Position numbers and translations under genes: made by a program
In this document: positions 49,239 through 63,413 of the stretch, in pieces
How positions within the stretch are numbered: the first letter of the stretch is position 1
Layout of the letters: each line of letters begins with the position of its first letter
Notes under the pieces: generated by a model
What the model was told of the DNA's origin: nothing
What the model saw: only the letters and a program-made list of their open reading frames with translations
The model's database searches: none
NCBI GenBank assembly: GCA_019843655.1
Contig: JACDQD010000005.1
Span: 9,575,575-9,639,574 of the forward strand
Origin: Lethocerus indicus
Taxonomy: Eukaryota > Arthropoda > Insecta > Hemiptera > Belostomatidae
DNA: 64,000 bases
Reading direction: 5' to 3'

Positions 49239-52200
49239 TACGGTATTACATCCTTCCGCTTTCACGGAACGAGGTCCTTTACATGTTCATGTAATATGTA
49301 TCCATCCTGACTCGCAGATATCTGTTTTATTTTTGCATTGAAAATATTTTGTGAGACCTTGATTCGGTTTTAGGGACCTTTCGCCTCGCCGCCATTGCCG
49401 GCGACCTTGCCCCGCGCCGGAAGATTAATGACCCATATTTATTCTTAGGCCTAAATAAGGTGTATCGGCAAACTTGTAACAGCCATTCGCGAGAAATGAA
49501 TAAAATCCTAATTAAACGGGCGTGTCATAAACGAGAGAGAGAGGGCCGACTCGTCTGGTACCAATCTATTTTGAAAGGTCGCACAAACGACCGAATGAAA
49601 ATTAACCTAACCGAGAGTGGCGGCAACAGAAAAGCTCGCGGCGTGACTTTTGCATAGCATTTGGTGGGGCAAGTTGCCATTACGCGCTGTTAACGGCGTG
49701 CAGGTTAATTTAGAAAACGCTTTCGCGGCTCTCCAATTCTTAATTCGACTAATGGAGTTGGAAAATGAAAAGTTCTGGCAGTTACAAAGGCCTTGCTCTA
49801 ATGTCTAATTCGATTAAATGGTTGGCTCGTGTTTTCGGAATTGTCCTTTTCATGGATATTAAACGGGAGTGGACACATAATCCGAATACGAATACAGTAA
49901 GAAATGGCCAACTTTCTTAATTCTTTGAATGCCTTTCATTAATTCTTTTAAATCACATTTGCGAATACTAAATGTAGCCCTTTAACCAATTACTTGGAAA
50001 CTTTTGACAGTAATTTATTTAGTAATATTCAAAATGTCTTTAATCTACTAGATTGCTCTTAGTATTTAAACATCGTAGATTTAAATTATAATCGACACTT
50101 TCTTTTATTTTTTCGATGACGTTCGTAAGTAATATTAATTCGTTGTTTATTTGTTTGATTTTCACATAACTATTATCGGGTCTTTACAAAATATTTCGGA
50201 TTTCTCCTGTATAACATGTTCGGTCAAACTATTAATTTGAGAACTAATTTATCGAAAACATTTTTTCGGTACTGATGTGGAGACGTCACTATTATCGGAC
50301 GTGAATATGTGATCGGGTGGGACCGAGTGCCTTAATGTTTACAAAGATTATGAACAAGAATCTGACCTCAAGGAAATCAGATTGTTCCGAATTTGTTATC
50401 AAAATGTGCCATTTTAAAAATCTTTTCATTTTGTTTTGGTCAATTTCAGAATTGAATAACGAAATTGGTACTCAGAAGTTACAATGAATTTTCAGCATTT
50501 CCTTGCCACATTTTTCTGTCTATCTTTCGCCCTGATTTTAAAATCAATATGATCCTTATCGGATACAGAATATTTCAAATTAACTTTAACAAGTTCCCGA
50601 TAAAGAGTAATAACGGAAAAATATTACCAGGTCGCAAACTAAGTACTGTTTCATTAGGGACGTTTGCAACCACAATGCTAATTATTCATAAGCACATAAA
50701 CTATACACTGTATCGACACAGCTGCCAAAACGGCCAAATATTCCGTTTAAATAGTTGTTCAATAAAAAATTCAGATCAAGGTTAATTTATTTTCACTAAT
50801 TAATGTCAATCGTGCGATATTTTGTGGTATTATATGTGGTGCGTTTTGAATTCTCGAAGAGAAAATGTGGTGCTATTATTGCAGCGGTATTAACATTCCC
50901 GAGGTTGCTCATACATACAAATGCGTTCCAGATGCATGACTCAGTGTTTTCAGGACGGTCCTAGTGAAAATGCACCATTGAACACAATCGATGAATGCTG
51001 CCGCTGCAATCTCGAATAATCAGCGGTAACTTTCTGAAATTGTGACTTTTCAGAATGGGCTTTTTGTCGAAAGTGTCGACGCACTTATTATGAAAGGGAT
51101 TGTAAAATTAAAAATGCATTCAGAGAATGTTCTCCTTAATTAAAAACGCCGACTATGCACTCTCCCCCATTGAAGTTCTTTGAGCTCAAAGGCCAACTAT
51201 GCCAATTATATGGTGTAGGGTGCATTTTACCCCCAGTGTGCACCGAAAACGGTAGCTTAATTTTATATTAAAATAGAATAGCGCGATATTTCCACCTTTA
51301 TAATTGGTTCATTATGACTTTTTGTTGAGTTGTGACAATTAATATTTATTAAAATTTGAATAATTCTTTGAAAGTGTTTATTGGCGCACTACGTGTTAAA
51401 ATGTGACTATCCTTATAGTGTGTAATGGAGGCAAAATGTATTGATTTACCCTCGAAAGTAATTTTACTCATCAACTTAAAGCAACTCATTGTTGTTTCTG
51501 CTAACACTGTAGCAGTTATGTGAACATTTACAAGTCCCATAGTCGATTTAAGAAAATTAATTGAATTTAATTAAGTTATATTTTTAGTGCTGCTATTCCA
51601 GTTTATGGAATACAAAAACCACTATTGTGGTTCTTTCTACAGTGGTGTTACAGTGGTTTTCTGTGAAAAACAGAAATTTCATCTTTCTACAAATTAATAT
51701 TATACTAGATTAGAATAGTTTATGCTTCTGTTTCTGTATAGTTACTACAATTTATAGCACGTGCAAAGTTATTTTCACAGCGAAGAATAATAAACAATAG
51801 TAAGCTGCACAGTTTTTTCTCATGCTCGTTTCACGGCTATATATAGATGTAACGATTCACGGCGTCGTTCTGGGTCATATCTTGTACGCTTCGGCCGAAG
51901 GATGACGAAGGGATATTTGGTTATTCGCGTGCCGGGAATAAACTGGGCAAATTTCTTTTTTCAACCCAATAAATGGGACCAACCGTTTCAGAAAAAGATC
52001 ACATTGCAGTTTAATATGTTGCAAGATATTTACATTTTTATGGGTAGTAGCTGGGAGCAGAGATTGCGCAAGAGTTAAAAAACAGTTTAGTACAGTCTGT
52101 ATTGTAGCGATCTGATATCTTGGAGTCTATTCCCCACCGCAGATTAATTTGAAATTGAACTTATATTTAAATACATTAGTTTCCCAAATTTCATTTCCGC

Positions 52201-53190
52201 CTTTCTGCTCGTCCCGATCCTCTAGTCGAATCCATTATCCTCCCTCCCCCCGTCGGCGGGGAGTCGCCGTCGGACAATATTTCCGTTGCACCAATAAGAC
52301 ATATAAGGTTGTCGATTCTGCATTAAGAAAAAAACTGTTGATATTATTTCCGGAATGGAGGAAACGGTTGAAGTACCAGGTTGTTAGTGTTTCCAAAAGT
52401 GTTTGCCGTTCATTTGAACGGCATATAGTTTTAAGCCTTCCGTTCGTATCCGGCCTCGGTTTATTGTTTTTCATCTGTTTGTTGAACTTGCGAACGGGAA
52501 ACACGGGTAAAAGGCCGATCTCTCTAGACCGAGACTGTTTTAGACGGGGGGAGGGCGGTATTGACTCAACCGTGTAAGTGGCAGGTCTATCGTCACGTTC
52601 GTCTTATTAACGAACGTCCAGCGTCGGCTCTCTCTCTCTTTCTCTCTCAGTTCTATATTTGTCCGCCCCGGGTTATTTTCAGTGTCCACCCAATGGCGGT
52701 ACTACAATATTTACAAGCGTGAGCGGCCCACTCTGTGGCCCGGTGTGCGTTCCCCCCCCCGGGCCTTGGGCCTGCTCCAAATACGATTAACGGGCGGTGG
52801 GGAGCCCTTGCCTTTTAAAATTTTCGGCTCCCCCAAAAAGCCCCCATGTTTCAAGCCCGTTCCTATTCGGCGCGTGCCGACAAAACGAGAAAGTAATTGC
52901 TGCAGGAACCTAGTCGAATCTATACGCCATTGCGGGACTGACAACGGTGACGCATACTCTGGTAATCGATACCGGTTATTAGTTTGTGCTACATTTAAAC
53001 AATTATCTATGTTTATTATAGACACATTTACCCTCCCCTGGCTCCGCATTCACTTTTTTAAACCTTTTTTATTTTGTACAATCAACATTGAATGTTATAA
53101 GTACAAATGCTGTATGTATTTTTTCACATGTTTTTCGTGATAAAAGGAACCACCGAAAATGGCACTTTTGACACAAGAACATATTATGGT

Positions 53191-53545
53191 CTACGGGCTA
53201 AGAAAATTTCTTGGCCAGCGGCGTTTAAGCCGACGCGGGGGGGGGGATAATGGATGGGTATGAGAGGAAAGGGATTGAACGAGTGGATTAGGATGAGGAG
53301 AAAGGCGGGAGTGGAACTTCAGGATTTTGTGACTTCGTCGACTGTTGCTATGTTGAGGCATGGTGGATTGTGTGTTTAGAAACATACCGGGGAGCATTAA
53401 GGATGGTACGAAGGACTTTTGACTGAAATATCTGGATGCGAGCGATGTTGGATGTCTCGGTGGAACCCATAGCTCCATACCGTATGTCCATGTCGGTTTA
53501 CGTATCGCTTTGTATATTGTCAGTTTGTTACTTAAGGTCAATCCA
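53191..53545 (-). mobile_element. Fragment of a jockey-like non-LTR retrotransposon (end of reverse transcriptase ORF)
   Basis: On the minus strand a 116-residue open frame starts SNKLTIYKAIRKPTWTYGME and continues LWVPP, with HPNPLV further on. This matches the thumb and C-terminal part of jockey-clade reverse transcriptases, whose usual form is (N)KLLIYKAI(L/I)KPIWTYGI(Q/E)LWG and ends with a KY..RL..HPN motif. It lacks the catalytic part and the endonuclease, and ends in a proline-rich, shifted tail. It is a dead 5'-truncated or decayed copy. Confidence 0.7.
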
Positions 53546-56500
53546 CATTCACTAAAGATTATTTTTTCCTACATACAAAACTGCCCAGTAAAGAGATATC
53601 GTGAAGAAATTCAACTACGGCAAAGAGAGGTAGAAATTCAAAACAGACCAAATAAGTTATGGAAACTGCTGAAAACGTACTGAGAATGTCTCAGTCCCCT
53701 TCAAAAAAGATTGTAGCTTTCTCAAAATGGCTAATCGTCAAGAACGGATGGAGTTTGTTATCGCTAAGTGATAAGTATTTCCACGCTCTGAATAGACGTT
53801 TTGCAAGACCACCAACCCACCCTTTTTGCCTTTAAATTCCGCGGTAACGCTCAAATTGTAAGTAATGTTTTATCTGTATATCTGTTTATAGACTTCCTAC
53901 AATTAGTTGTGACAGTTACAGCTGGGGAATTACAGTGGCGTAAGTCTTGTACGAACTTATCTCGTCTTACTATCAATTTCCGAGTAACATTTGTAGTGAA
54001 CCTTGTTTTCGGTACCATTTTTTCAGTTCCTGGATCTCGAAGATAAATCCTTAACGTTAGGCAAAATAGGCCTAAGACGAAAACGTATCGCGCTCAATCA
54101 TAAATTGTTTTTAAGATCGAAAACCATGCGTACTGTTGTGTGCTCAACTATTGCTTCGAGTACGTAACAGGATTACGGTTGGACCCTCTCAGTTAGAAGG
54201 ATAGCGTCGGTGACGAAAGTTTATACAGCGTTAGGTGGAGTACACGACGACCGCATGCGAGTGAGTGTCCCTCCAGTGGAATAGGACCCGCTGTCTCAAG
54301 TGTCATGACAACATGCATGGTCCGTTCGGTATGTGTGAAGGTCATACGGACCAAACCTCGTATTGGGCTTTCCTGATTTGTATAGCTATTCACCTTTAAC
54401 AGTCCAAGAGAATAAACTGAACTTTAGTGCGTTTTACGGCATATTTGCTATAGTATTAAACTCTGTTGTATCACGACTTAACAGGATTGTTTAAAATCAA
54501 CGATTCATCCATCGGATAAATAATTCTATTAATGATATATTTGGACGAATTCCGAATACATATTGTATTGTATTACCGTTATTTATTATTCAAACTATTG
54601 CAAACGGTTTAGCATACCGCTTGAATATACGTGAGACATTTAACGCGCACTAACTACTCTCTTTATGTTGTACTGTCACGCCGTGTTAAAGATGAGTCAT
54701 TTAAAATGAAGTCATAGTTACCTTGGTTGTGGTAATCTTTCCATTCTTCGACACGTTATCTCTAGAACGATGCCGTAAAGCCGTATGAGGCGACAGAAGT
54801 TCTTTCGTCCCTGGAACGTAACGTCAATTTTTATTTTCATAAGTCACACAGAACTTTATGGATGACGAGAACTTACCTAAAGCTATCGGTTACATAACAC
54901 AGCGCTGAATTGCCAGCCTACTCTTCTGTCCGCAGTAGCGCTTGATAATATTGAAACAGACTCGGGCGGGTCCCAACTTGAAATTCCACTTACCGGTTGT
55001 ACATAAATGATCCAACATAATTATCTCGGAAAATTGCTTATAAGGTTTGGTAACGGTAATATATATTTATGAAGGGTTCTGTGCGCGTGTCGACTAATTG
55101 CGGTTGGAAATATGTTGAACTGAATAGAAATTTCGTTAGCCCTTAGAACCTTCAGATGGACTTCGTTCCCACTACCAGCCCCTCCGTTTTAGCTCGTATA
55201 TAATGCAACTCAGGGTCTGTCATTAAACGCTCCATCAAAAGGGTCCAACTCTTTTCAAACTTCTTAACTAAAAATTTCAAGTAATAAATCCTGTCTTTGC
55301 TTACTACATACTTAATAGATATTATCAACACTGAGACATCGTATTATAATCACATTTCCCTTTATTATAATCCTTGAAAATTAAATTAAATTTAGGAGAA
55401 AACCTTATTATTTATGCTTTGTGCCAACTAAAAATTTCAGTTCTGGCACTTCGGAGTTTCTTCAGTTCGGTTCTAGTTTTGTATTTCGGGAAAAACTAGC
55501 TTAATTAAAAACCAAATTCATATAACTTATTCAATTTCTCTGCGTGTGTTCTAATTTTAATCATCACAACAGTGTCAAAATAGAATGATGATTATATTTA
55601 TTAAGCACCTCGTAAAAGTGTTATTGGTGTGTCCGGCTTGTGGTATGTTCCTCCACGTACTAATAGTGAATTGGGCAGTAGTTCATGGCTTATAACGGCT
55701 CTAATAAAGTCCCGGCCCGGACTTCCGCGGTAGCTTATAATTTCCCCCTGCAGATGTTCGTACATCGGTCTGAGGTTTCTCCGCCATTTTCCCTCCTGAT
55801 GCCGTCTCACCGTTCTGCGATCGCTCATTCGGCATTTATAAATTGCCTTCGCTGTAAAAAAAATGCTTAATTTTCTACTCCCGTACTTAATTTTATCTCC
55901 CGAACTGCAAAGCGGTCCGCGAAACTTGTACTCCCGGAGCGCGCAGACGAGATTACTTTTTAGTTAACGCACCAACTTTTTAACTACCGCGTTTCAGGAA
56001 CACCGGCGCGCAAAATAAATGACCCGACTGGCTTCATTCGAAAACTGACACCGAAATAATTTATGGAACGGCGAAATTTTATGGAAATTAAAAATTTAAC
56101 TTTTTGACGTTGCGGGCCTCTTTCACCATTTCCTATTTACATTATTACAACAGTCCAATCAAACCTGAAAACTGACAACTAATTCGTGGCGTAATAAAAA
56201 TGTAAAATCTTTCCGGAATGATCCGGAATAAAATAACAGAAGGATTCAGCAGCGTGTTTAATATTCATGGCATGCCTTTACATTACAAGCATTGGTGTAA
56301 AGGTCATAAATAATTTAAATTTCTTTTGGAGTCGTAACTTCTGATTTCAGCCACTATTACAATGTGATGGAAAGCATAACTGAAGTTTCCATAGTACTGA
56401 TGTATTTTATGTATCCTGTGGTATAAATTTATGAAATAGTTTCCTTTTTGTATGCAAAATTAACATATACAGTTGTTTTTGGCAAATGAAAATTGACGTC

Positions 56501-58427
56501 ATGAAGGCCCTACTGGCCGTTAGAGAACTGATTGGATGATCTAATATAGTTAATATCGGAATGAGTACTACCGTGGACGACCGAGTAGTCGAGAAGATGT
56601 TATCGACTCGCTAAGAAGGAAATTCATATTCTCATTTATATTGTTGCGATATTCCCATCGCGGCGCAGCGTTGGGAGCGATTCATTCGCTATTCATTTAT
56701 TCAGCCGTATGCCTGTAGGTCTAATTGGAATTCCGGGGGCGGAACAAACGGTACTGGGTACACAGCGGTGGGTTCGTCTACATCTGCAAGTATAACAGAC
56801 GGCGGTCAGTTTACTTTTCTGATGGCCTAAACGGCCAGTTGCATTTGACGTTTAGAGATCTAGCCAACTTGAGGATAGTGAAAATTGGGCCGAAAACGCA
56901 GAATAAAAATACTTCGTTTCACTGGTTATTTTTCTCAAACAAAAAATATAATTCGTAACACACTCATTAAAATTCCATCCTTTGAGATCCATAGCTCTCA
57001 ATTATATTAGGCATCCCGTGTTTAAATAATGTATTAAATAAATACCTGTGGATAACAGGTTTCGCGAATCATTGTTCTTCGTGGAGAAATGAAGTTCTGA
57101 GCTATGGAAGAAACTACAATCTTTTGAAGATGTATATAGTTCGAAATTAATTTCTGAAATAATTAATGTATCGGCGGTTGTATTGATTGTATTACGCGAT
57201 GAACATTACGTCGTCAATATCTGAAACAAGTTCGTTCATACTTATCACAAAGATGCAATTTGTATGAGTGGTTATTTGCTATTTTAATTTGTCCTCGGTT
57301 AAACTGTTGAAAGGCCTTTTGTACGGGGGTTAAATGTGACTTAGTCTAATGCGTCGTCACCGCTCATCACGCGCCAGTCATTCACCCCATTTCATTCACG
57401 CCACCGCCGGCTTTATTAAGCCTTAAAAGCGCGTCGATACAAGATCAATGATTAAATGTCCGGCTTTCTTGCGGAAGAATTATTCGTCGTAAAACTTAGG
57501 GCGGGACGTACGTATTTTTCCTCATTCTTCGTCCTTCCCATGTCGTCCCCACAAAGCCTTTCATTTCAGCGCCGTCCCATTGTTGACTCGGCTCACGCGA
57601 TGCTTGTTCAGTCCATCAGAATAAAACCCCACGAAATACGGGTTGGTTCGTAAGTGAAATTGACGAAATTGTGCGTCATCGATTTGGGCTCGATAACGGT
57701 TTTGAGGCTGGCGAAACTTGTCGATTCGATAGGACCGTAATAAGTAATTAAACACAGCATCTAAGAGGTATAATGGATAAAACAATTCCTGAGATCATAT
57801 TCGAACCTTCAAAGAAATTTTATCTATTTTAATTGTATTCTAGTATATATAGGAAGGTTCGAAATAAACCCATGTTTTGGTAGGAATGGAACTAATATTC
57901 TGTAATTATATCTATAACTACCCTCACCCTTTTTATAAGTCCTTTGTAATTATAAACAAAAATCTCCAAAGACTTAAATTTTTCACATTACATTTCACCG
58001 GTAATCGGTGTCGAAATTATGGAATTTTTACAGCGTAAACATATTATATGAAGATTAAAAAACATAATGGTCGTTGACTATGTTAATAGCAAATTGGGAC
58101 ATTTGCAGTCCCAACATGTAATATGTAACAGTCCCTAATATTTAAATTACCGCGATCAGAGTAATTGAGAACGGATCATAACCTTGCAAGAACGTCAGAT
58201 CCTTAATACCAGATGCACCTGGTGGGATATAATTTGAAATTCAGCAGTGGTACCGGGACAGGGATGATCAAACATGAATTTTAAGAGCCGCATTTGACCC
58301 TGCAGTCGGATTTGTTAAAATGGTTTGCCCGGAATATTCTTTCATAAAAGAAACCCTTTTCCTATAAACCGGAGACCATTAGGAGATGCTGCAGGAAAGA
58401 AACTTATCTCTGAAATCCGCATTGTCC

Positions 58428-58429
<2 letters not shown>

Positions 58430-58464
<35 letters not shown>
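58430..58464. repeat. CT dinucleotide microsatellite
   Basis: About 17 CT units. Shorter CT-rich tracts occur at 46835-46856, 52627-52650 and 60884-60925, a common feature of this 20 kb interval. Confidence 0.9.
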
Positions 58465-58467
<3 letters not shown>

Positions 58468-60442
58468 TTATGCCCTCCCCGCAGTTTTGCATTATCTCGG
58501 CAATTCCATCTCGTGTCCTATTAGCGGGACCGGCAAGCACATCGGATTTAATCGCCTTCCCGTTTGGACCCGCTTCCAGACCGCTTTTCTTCCAGTTTTA
58601 ATCCAAAGTTAATTACATAACCTACTTGAGGCGATTCTCCCCCAGGGGCAAGGTTATTGCAGTCATCGCTCGGTTGTTATTCTCCAATCAAGGAATTGGC
58701 GGCATTTCCCCCGGCGCGTTAATGGAGAAAATTAAGCTTCGAACTGCGTGTAAATCCTGTAAAAAACGAGCTTTATATTCACTTGTATAATACCGTTTTA
58801 TTACATGTTTAAACATTTGAAAAACAACAGGGGAAAAGCAATGTGTGTGTGTGTGTGTATAGTATTATACTTAACTAATTTTTATTTTAAATAATATACT
58901 AACCTGTCCCGCTTTCTTATTTAGACTCTAACGTATTCGTTTCTGAATCGTATATTCAAGATTAATATCAACCTACAGCTGGGATATTCTTGGAGATATT
59001 GTTTTTACGTCTATATAATTGTTGATAACCTAATTATTCCGTTAGGTTAATTATCACACTTATTGAGACACACTTGACAATCAAGTTCGCCTAACCCGCT
59101 GATCATTATTGCGCCGGCGATTCTTTGGTACGGTGAAAGGCGTATCTCCAGTGGGCTCCCCAATTTCAACTTCGGGAAATTAACTTCTGGAAGCTCGAAA
59201 GTTGGAGTTCAAACTTGGAATACTTTATTTATAAAAAGATAAGCCACGGAATTTAATCCTATTTTGTGGTTTTTATCCTTGCCGAACTCTCCGAGTTTAT
59301 TATCTCTTCTCGTTCTTTTGCTATTTGCTCGTTCCCAATAGGAAGAACATATAATTATCGGTTAAAATAAAGTGTCTGACGTCTTGACTTTCAACGAAAT
59401 TATTCCCTTAATGTAATTTCTCATTCCGGTTATAGACTGTCCAGAACATTAGCTCTAGGGGCAAATTAATGAATTGTTCATAGTGCATGCTTCTTACTAG
59501 TTGCAAAAACTTAAATTGAAGTTCACCAAACTGAGCAACTTTTTCATCCTAGTTTTTGCTAAAGTATTTATTATTTTTATACATTTTCGGGATCAGTAAT
59601 TTACTTTGGTGATTCCAGAGCAGCTTGTGCAATGACATGACAATTTTGCCTGATAGTTGAAACTTAGGATTGAAATTCAATAAAACTCTAAATGCATTAG
59701 GATTACGAAGTTAATTATTCAGAGGAGTTGAACTTTCCATTAGAAAAAGACTGGCAGGGGCTTAAGTTCTTGTGCTTAAGGCCCGGCTCCCAGCTCTCTT
59801 TTCCCACTTTACTTTTTATCCAATTTCATTCTCTCTTTTCCATTCACTCACCGGGCGCCGACTTATTTATAATGCAGGCCGAAAGAGCCCGCTCCCCATC
59901 TTCGCCCTGGAGACGGCGCGATGTTCTCTCCAAAGGGGTGCAGTTTTCAGAGATGAAACTTTCATTCGTTGCCCTACCCGGGAAGTTTCCATTTCGTCGT
60001 CATACGTCCGGACACGTACACCGAATTTATGCGCCTGCGTGTATTGGATATTACCCTAGAAAACTGTACACCCCGTGCCCCCGAAGTATTTATTGCTTCG
60101 GCGAAATGTCACAGGCTAACTTATTCAACCAGAAGGGCAGCAATGGGAGATTGAATACTAAGACGGGGGCTGGTCATTTTCTCTTTACCTCACTGTCCCC
60201 CCTCTGTCGAATCTTCTCTCTAATTGATGGCGTTTAATGTTAGATGACGTAATGAGATATAATAACATTAATATAATTATACAATTAGAAGATGGTCTAA
60301 GGGAGAACTGGTGGTCGCGGAAGTACGTAATAAGATATTGACATAAACGTAAGGCACCTATTTTGGGGTTCTCGAGGGTATGGAATATCGTCACCCTTTC
60401 ATTGCAATAACAATGTGAGACGCGACACTGATTAGGGGGATG

Positions 60443-60474
60443 CTACTGTTGATGACGAAAAGCCAAAACTGGTC
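60443..60474 (+). repeat. Dispersed repeat core (ACCGGTTTCG family), plus orientation
   Basis: CTACTGTTGATGACGAAAAG followed by CCAAAACTGGTC is a diverged copy of the core seen in the 49.1 kb inverted-repeat element. No terminal arms were recognised around it. Confidence 0.35.
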
Positions 60475-63354
60475 AACCATTGGACGATAGCGATTTTATG
60501 AGATAATTAAAAATATTTGACTGACGAGATATTGTATTGATATTGTCTATTACAAGAGGTGTTAAAATAATTAGAATTAAAATTTGAATTTAATGAAATT
60601 GAATATCCCGCCAGTACAACCTCTTCGGGGACGCATTCCAATTAACCTGAATTAACTCCAGAGCGCTCGACAGATTTCTGTGTACTTAATACATTCCATG
60701 ACCCAAACCAAATATTTACCGACTGTTATGCGTCCACAAAATGAAATGTGATGTGCGTACTTGTAGGCGGAAAACTGGGCCCCGAGTTATTTTTTTTCTA
60801 AATTCGTTCCGGTTGTTTGGTGTCGTATGGCGTGGAGGGAGTCACGTGTACGCCGTGCACGTGGCCTGACATAACACAAAAATCCTCTCTCCCCCCTCCT
60901 CTCTCTCCCTCTCTCCCTCTCTTTATTGTTGCGCAAAAAGTGACAAACATTTCCGTCCTTTTGTCGATATCTTCCTGAGCGTAGCGGGACTAGCCTACAC
61001 TTTAGGCGGTCCCACTCCTCGTCGCTTTTATTTCTGCTGTATATAACAGCATTTCCCTACACAATGTTGCATAATTAATATGCGTCATTGATAATATTCA
61101 TAATATAAATTTTACAGTTACTTAGATACAAGGATACAAGTTAAATAGAACTAGAATAATTCAATAAAATAAAAAGTAATTAGATTATTATAGACACTAG
61201 GAAATAAAATAGGGCACATTCCTACAACACCAGTTTAGTATAAACTCAGTAATTAATTGTTTGAAAACAGTTGTCTGCACATTAGTTATCTGTTTAGTAG
61301 CTGCCGATCTACTAGACTGAAATGGCCTTCACTTTACGAACATTTGTTGGCAAAATAACTGTAGGGCAACAATGAAGGGTTTCTTCGCGACGGAGCTTTC
61401 GTATTTTTGAGGCTTCACAATAATTTACTTGCATTCCGGTCGAGATTCAAAACCGTTGCATTGCCGGCAGAAAAATGTGCGCTTACTCGATGAATTTCAG
61501 TTTTTTATGAGCAATTTTTGTACAAACACAAATGTCTGGCACTGAGAAATTTACGGCTTTTCACAAGCGGTCCATTCATTCCTTCGATTCGTTGAAATGA
61601 TTGGAAAAATTGGATCTTACATCCTGCATGAATATTGCTTTATATAGTTCTGTGAATGCGTCAGCCTCTCGTCATCTGTCTTTGTTTGCGAATATGAGGG
61701 ACACCGAACTATATAATTTATGTTTTATTTTTATTCCGTAATTTTTTCCTATTTTATTTTTTATGTTTTGCGCTATTCCATTTTTTGTTTCTCCGTCCGT
61801 ACAGGTTTGAACAAAACTCCTTCGATTGGAAATTTGAATGCAACAATTTACTTCTTCCCACTGTCGCGCGAACTATATGCCTGAAAGGGAAAATGGTGAA
61901 TCGGGAATTTCACCTGTTACCTTCGCTTTCTTTTGTCTGTGTCGACGCCCCGTTTTAAAAATATACCGCGGGCGGACTATTTCGAAACCGAACCTATTTT
62001 CTGTTTTAAGGGCGTAAAAAAAAGTTCATTTCGGTCCGGTGGTTTTATTCCTGTTGTCGGAGGGAACTCTGCGTTTTTTCTCTGGGAGGGGGGGGGGCGA
62101 AATACAAACCCGAGAGAGGGGAAATCTATAAATTGCCGGCATTTTATTAAACCTCGAAGATAAAAGATGGGAGAGCTCCAATGCGGAGGGCGGATACGAT
62201 CTTCAGCGGTGGCCCGCGTTTGTTTTGGAATTGAAACGGTGACTCCAATCCATTTTCCTGTTTACGGAACGCTCTTTTCGCAGAAACTGTCTCCGTTATT
62301 TCGAATTTTAATCGAAAGTTATTTTTACTTTAAACAGCGCACCATTTGAGCTGCGACTCTCCCGGGTTAGTTGGTTTTATGAAAACAGTCACCGTTACCC
62401 ACGTAACGAACATTGTAAAGATTGAACTGGTACAGAAACCGGAAACGTTTGAAAGAGAGAAACTTACAGCATCATGATATTCCTAATCACTTTGGACAAA
62501 TTATACTACTAATAATATATTTTTCAAACACTTTCGTAACAAACGGACACCGCATTGTTAAATAAATATTCTGGCTTACATTACCAGGTGCTTGGAACTG
62601 ATTTCCAGTATTTATAATTCTCTAGAATGAACACAGTCCTGCTTGAGCTTATTAAATCTTATTATGTTAACTAATGTTTATTTTCGTATCCGCCTGTAAT
62701 TTTTTATATTTCGTATTTTACATGTCGTGAGAGATTTCGAATATTGTTACTGCTATCGTGTAATAATTTTTTTGTTGTAAAAATATACGCTGTAGAACGT
62801 AGCTGTCGAAAATATAATTTCATTATTTCCGCCATTAAGTTGAATTTATTAAAGTGTTCATTACTGAGTTTAGGACTTAACTTTTTACTGGGATATTCCC
62901 GGTTCAACTGGTTTTACTATAGATAAACCGCTATAGAGTATTAGTATTATAACTAGTATTAAAAAAATACTTACTAAGATTTACTAGCTTTTAAGGAATA
63001 GAAAATGCCGTCACATTTTTCTCTTTTCCGACCACCAATGCATAGTTTATACTTCGATATTGTTCTAGTTTGGCAGCCGCCTATAAGTGTATTGATTCTG
63101 AAGTGGCCGAAGATAGGCCGGCCCCTTGCGAGTGGGGGTAAATTTGCGCCTCGGCCAAAAACTACCAGACAATCTTAGACCGGCCTTGATCTTGCACTTG
63201 GGGGGCCACCACTCAAAACCGATTCGAAGCTTCGCCGTATTGTCATAGCGCCAGACTAGGTCTATCCTGTAGGGGCAACGACTGTGCTAACGGGGACGAA
63301 TAAGTGACAACGCGCTTGAAATTGGAACGCGTAATAGTAATTACAGTAACGGAC

Positions 63355-63413
63355 TACTGTTAACCCCTGGTGAAATACCAGGTTAGTCAAGGTTGAGGCC
63401 AGGGGAGTTACTA
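63355..63413. repeat. Nested inverted repeat
   Basis: TACTGTTAACCCCTGG at 63355-63370 pairs with CCAGGGGAGTTACTA at 63399-63413, with a small mismatch. Inside it a shorter palindrome (CCTGGT, GAAAT, ACCAGG) lies at 63366-63382. It may be the tip of an inverted-repeat element or a structured site; no gene is nearby. Confidence 0.35.

Noticed and set aside
59728..60237. 169-codon open frame, the longest outside recognised genes
   Set aside because: No domain, signal peptide or conserved motif; an overlapping frame is similarly open; sequence is GC-richer, which lengthens chance frames.
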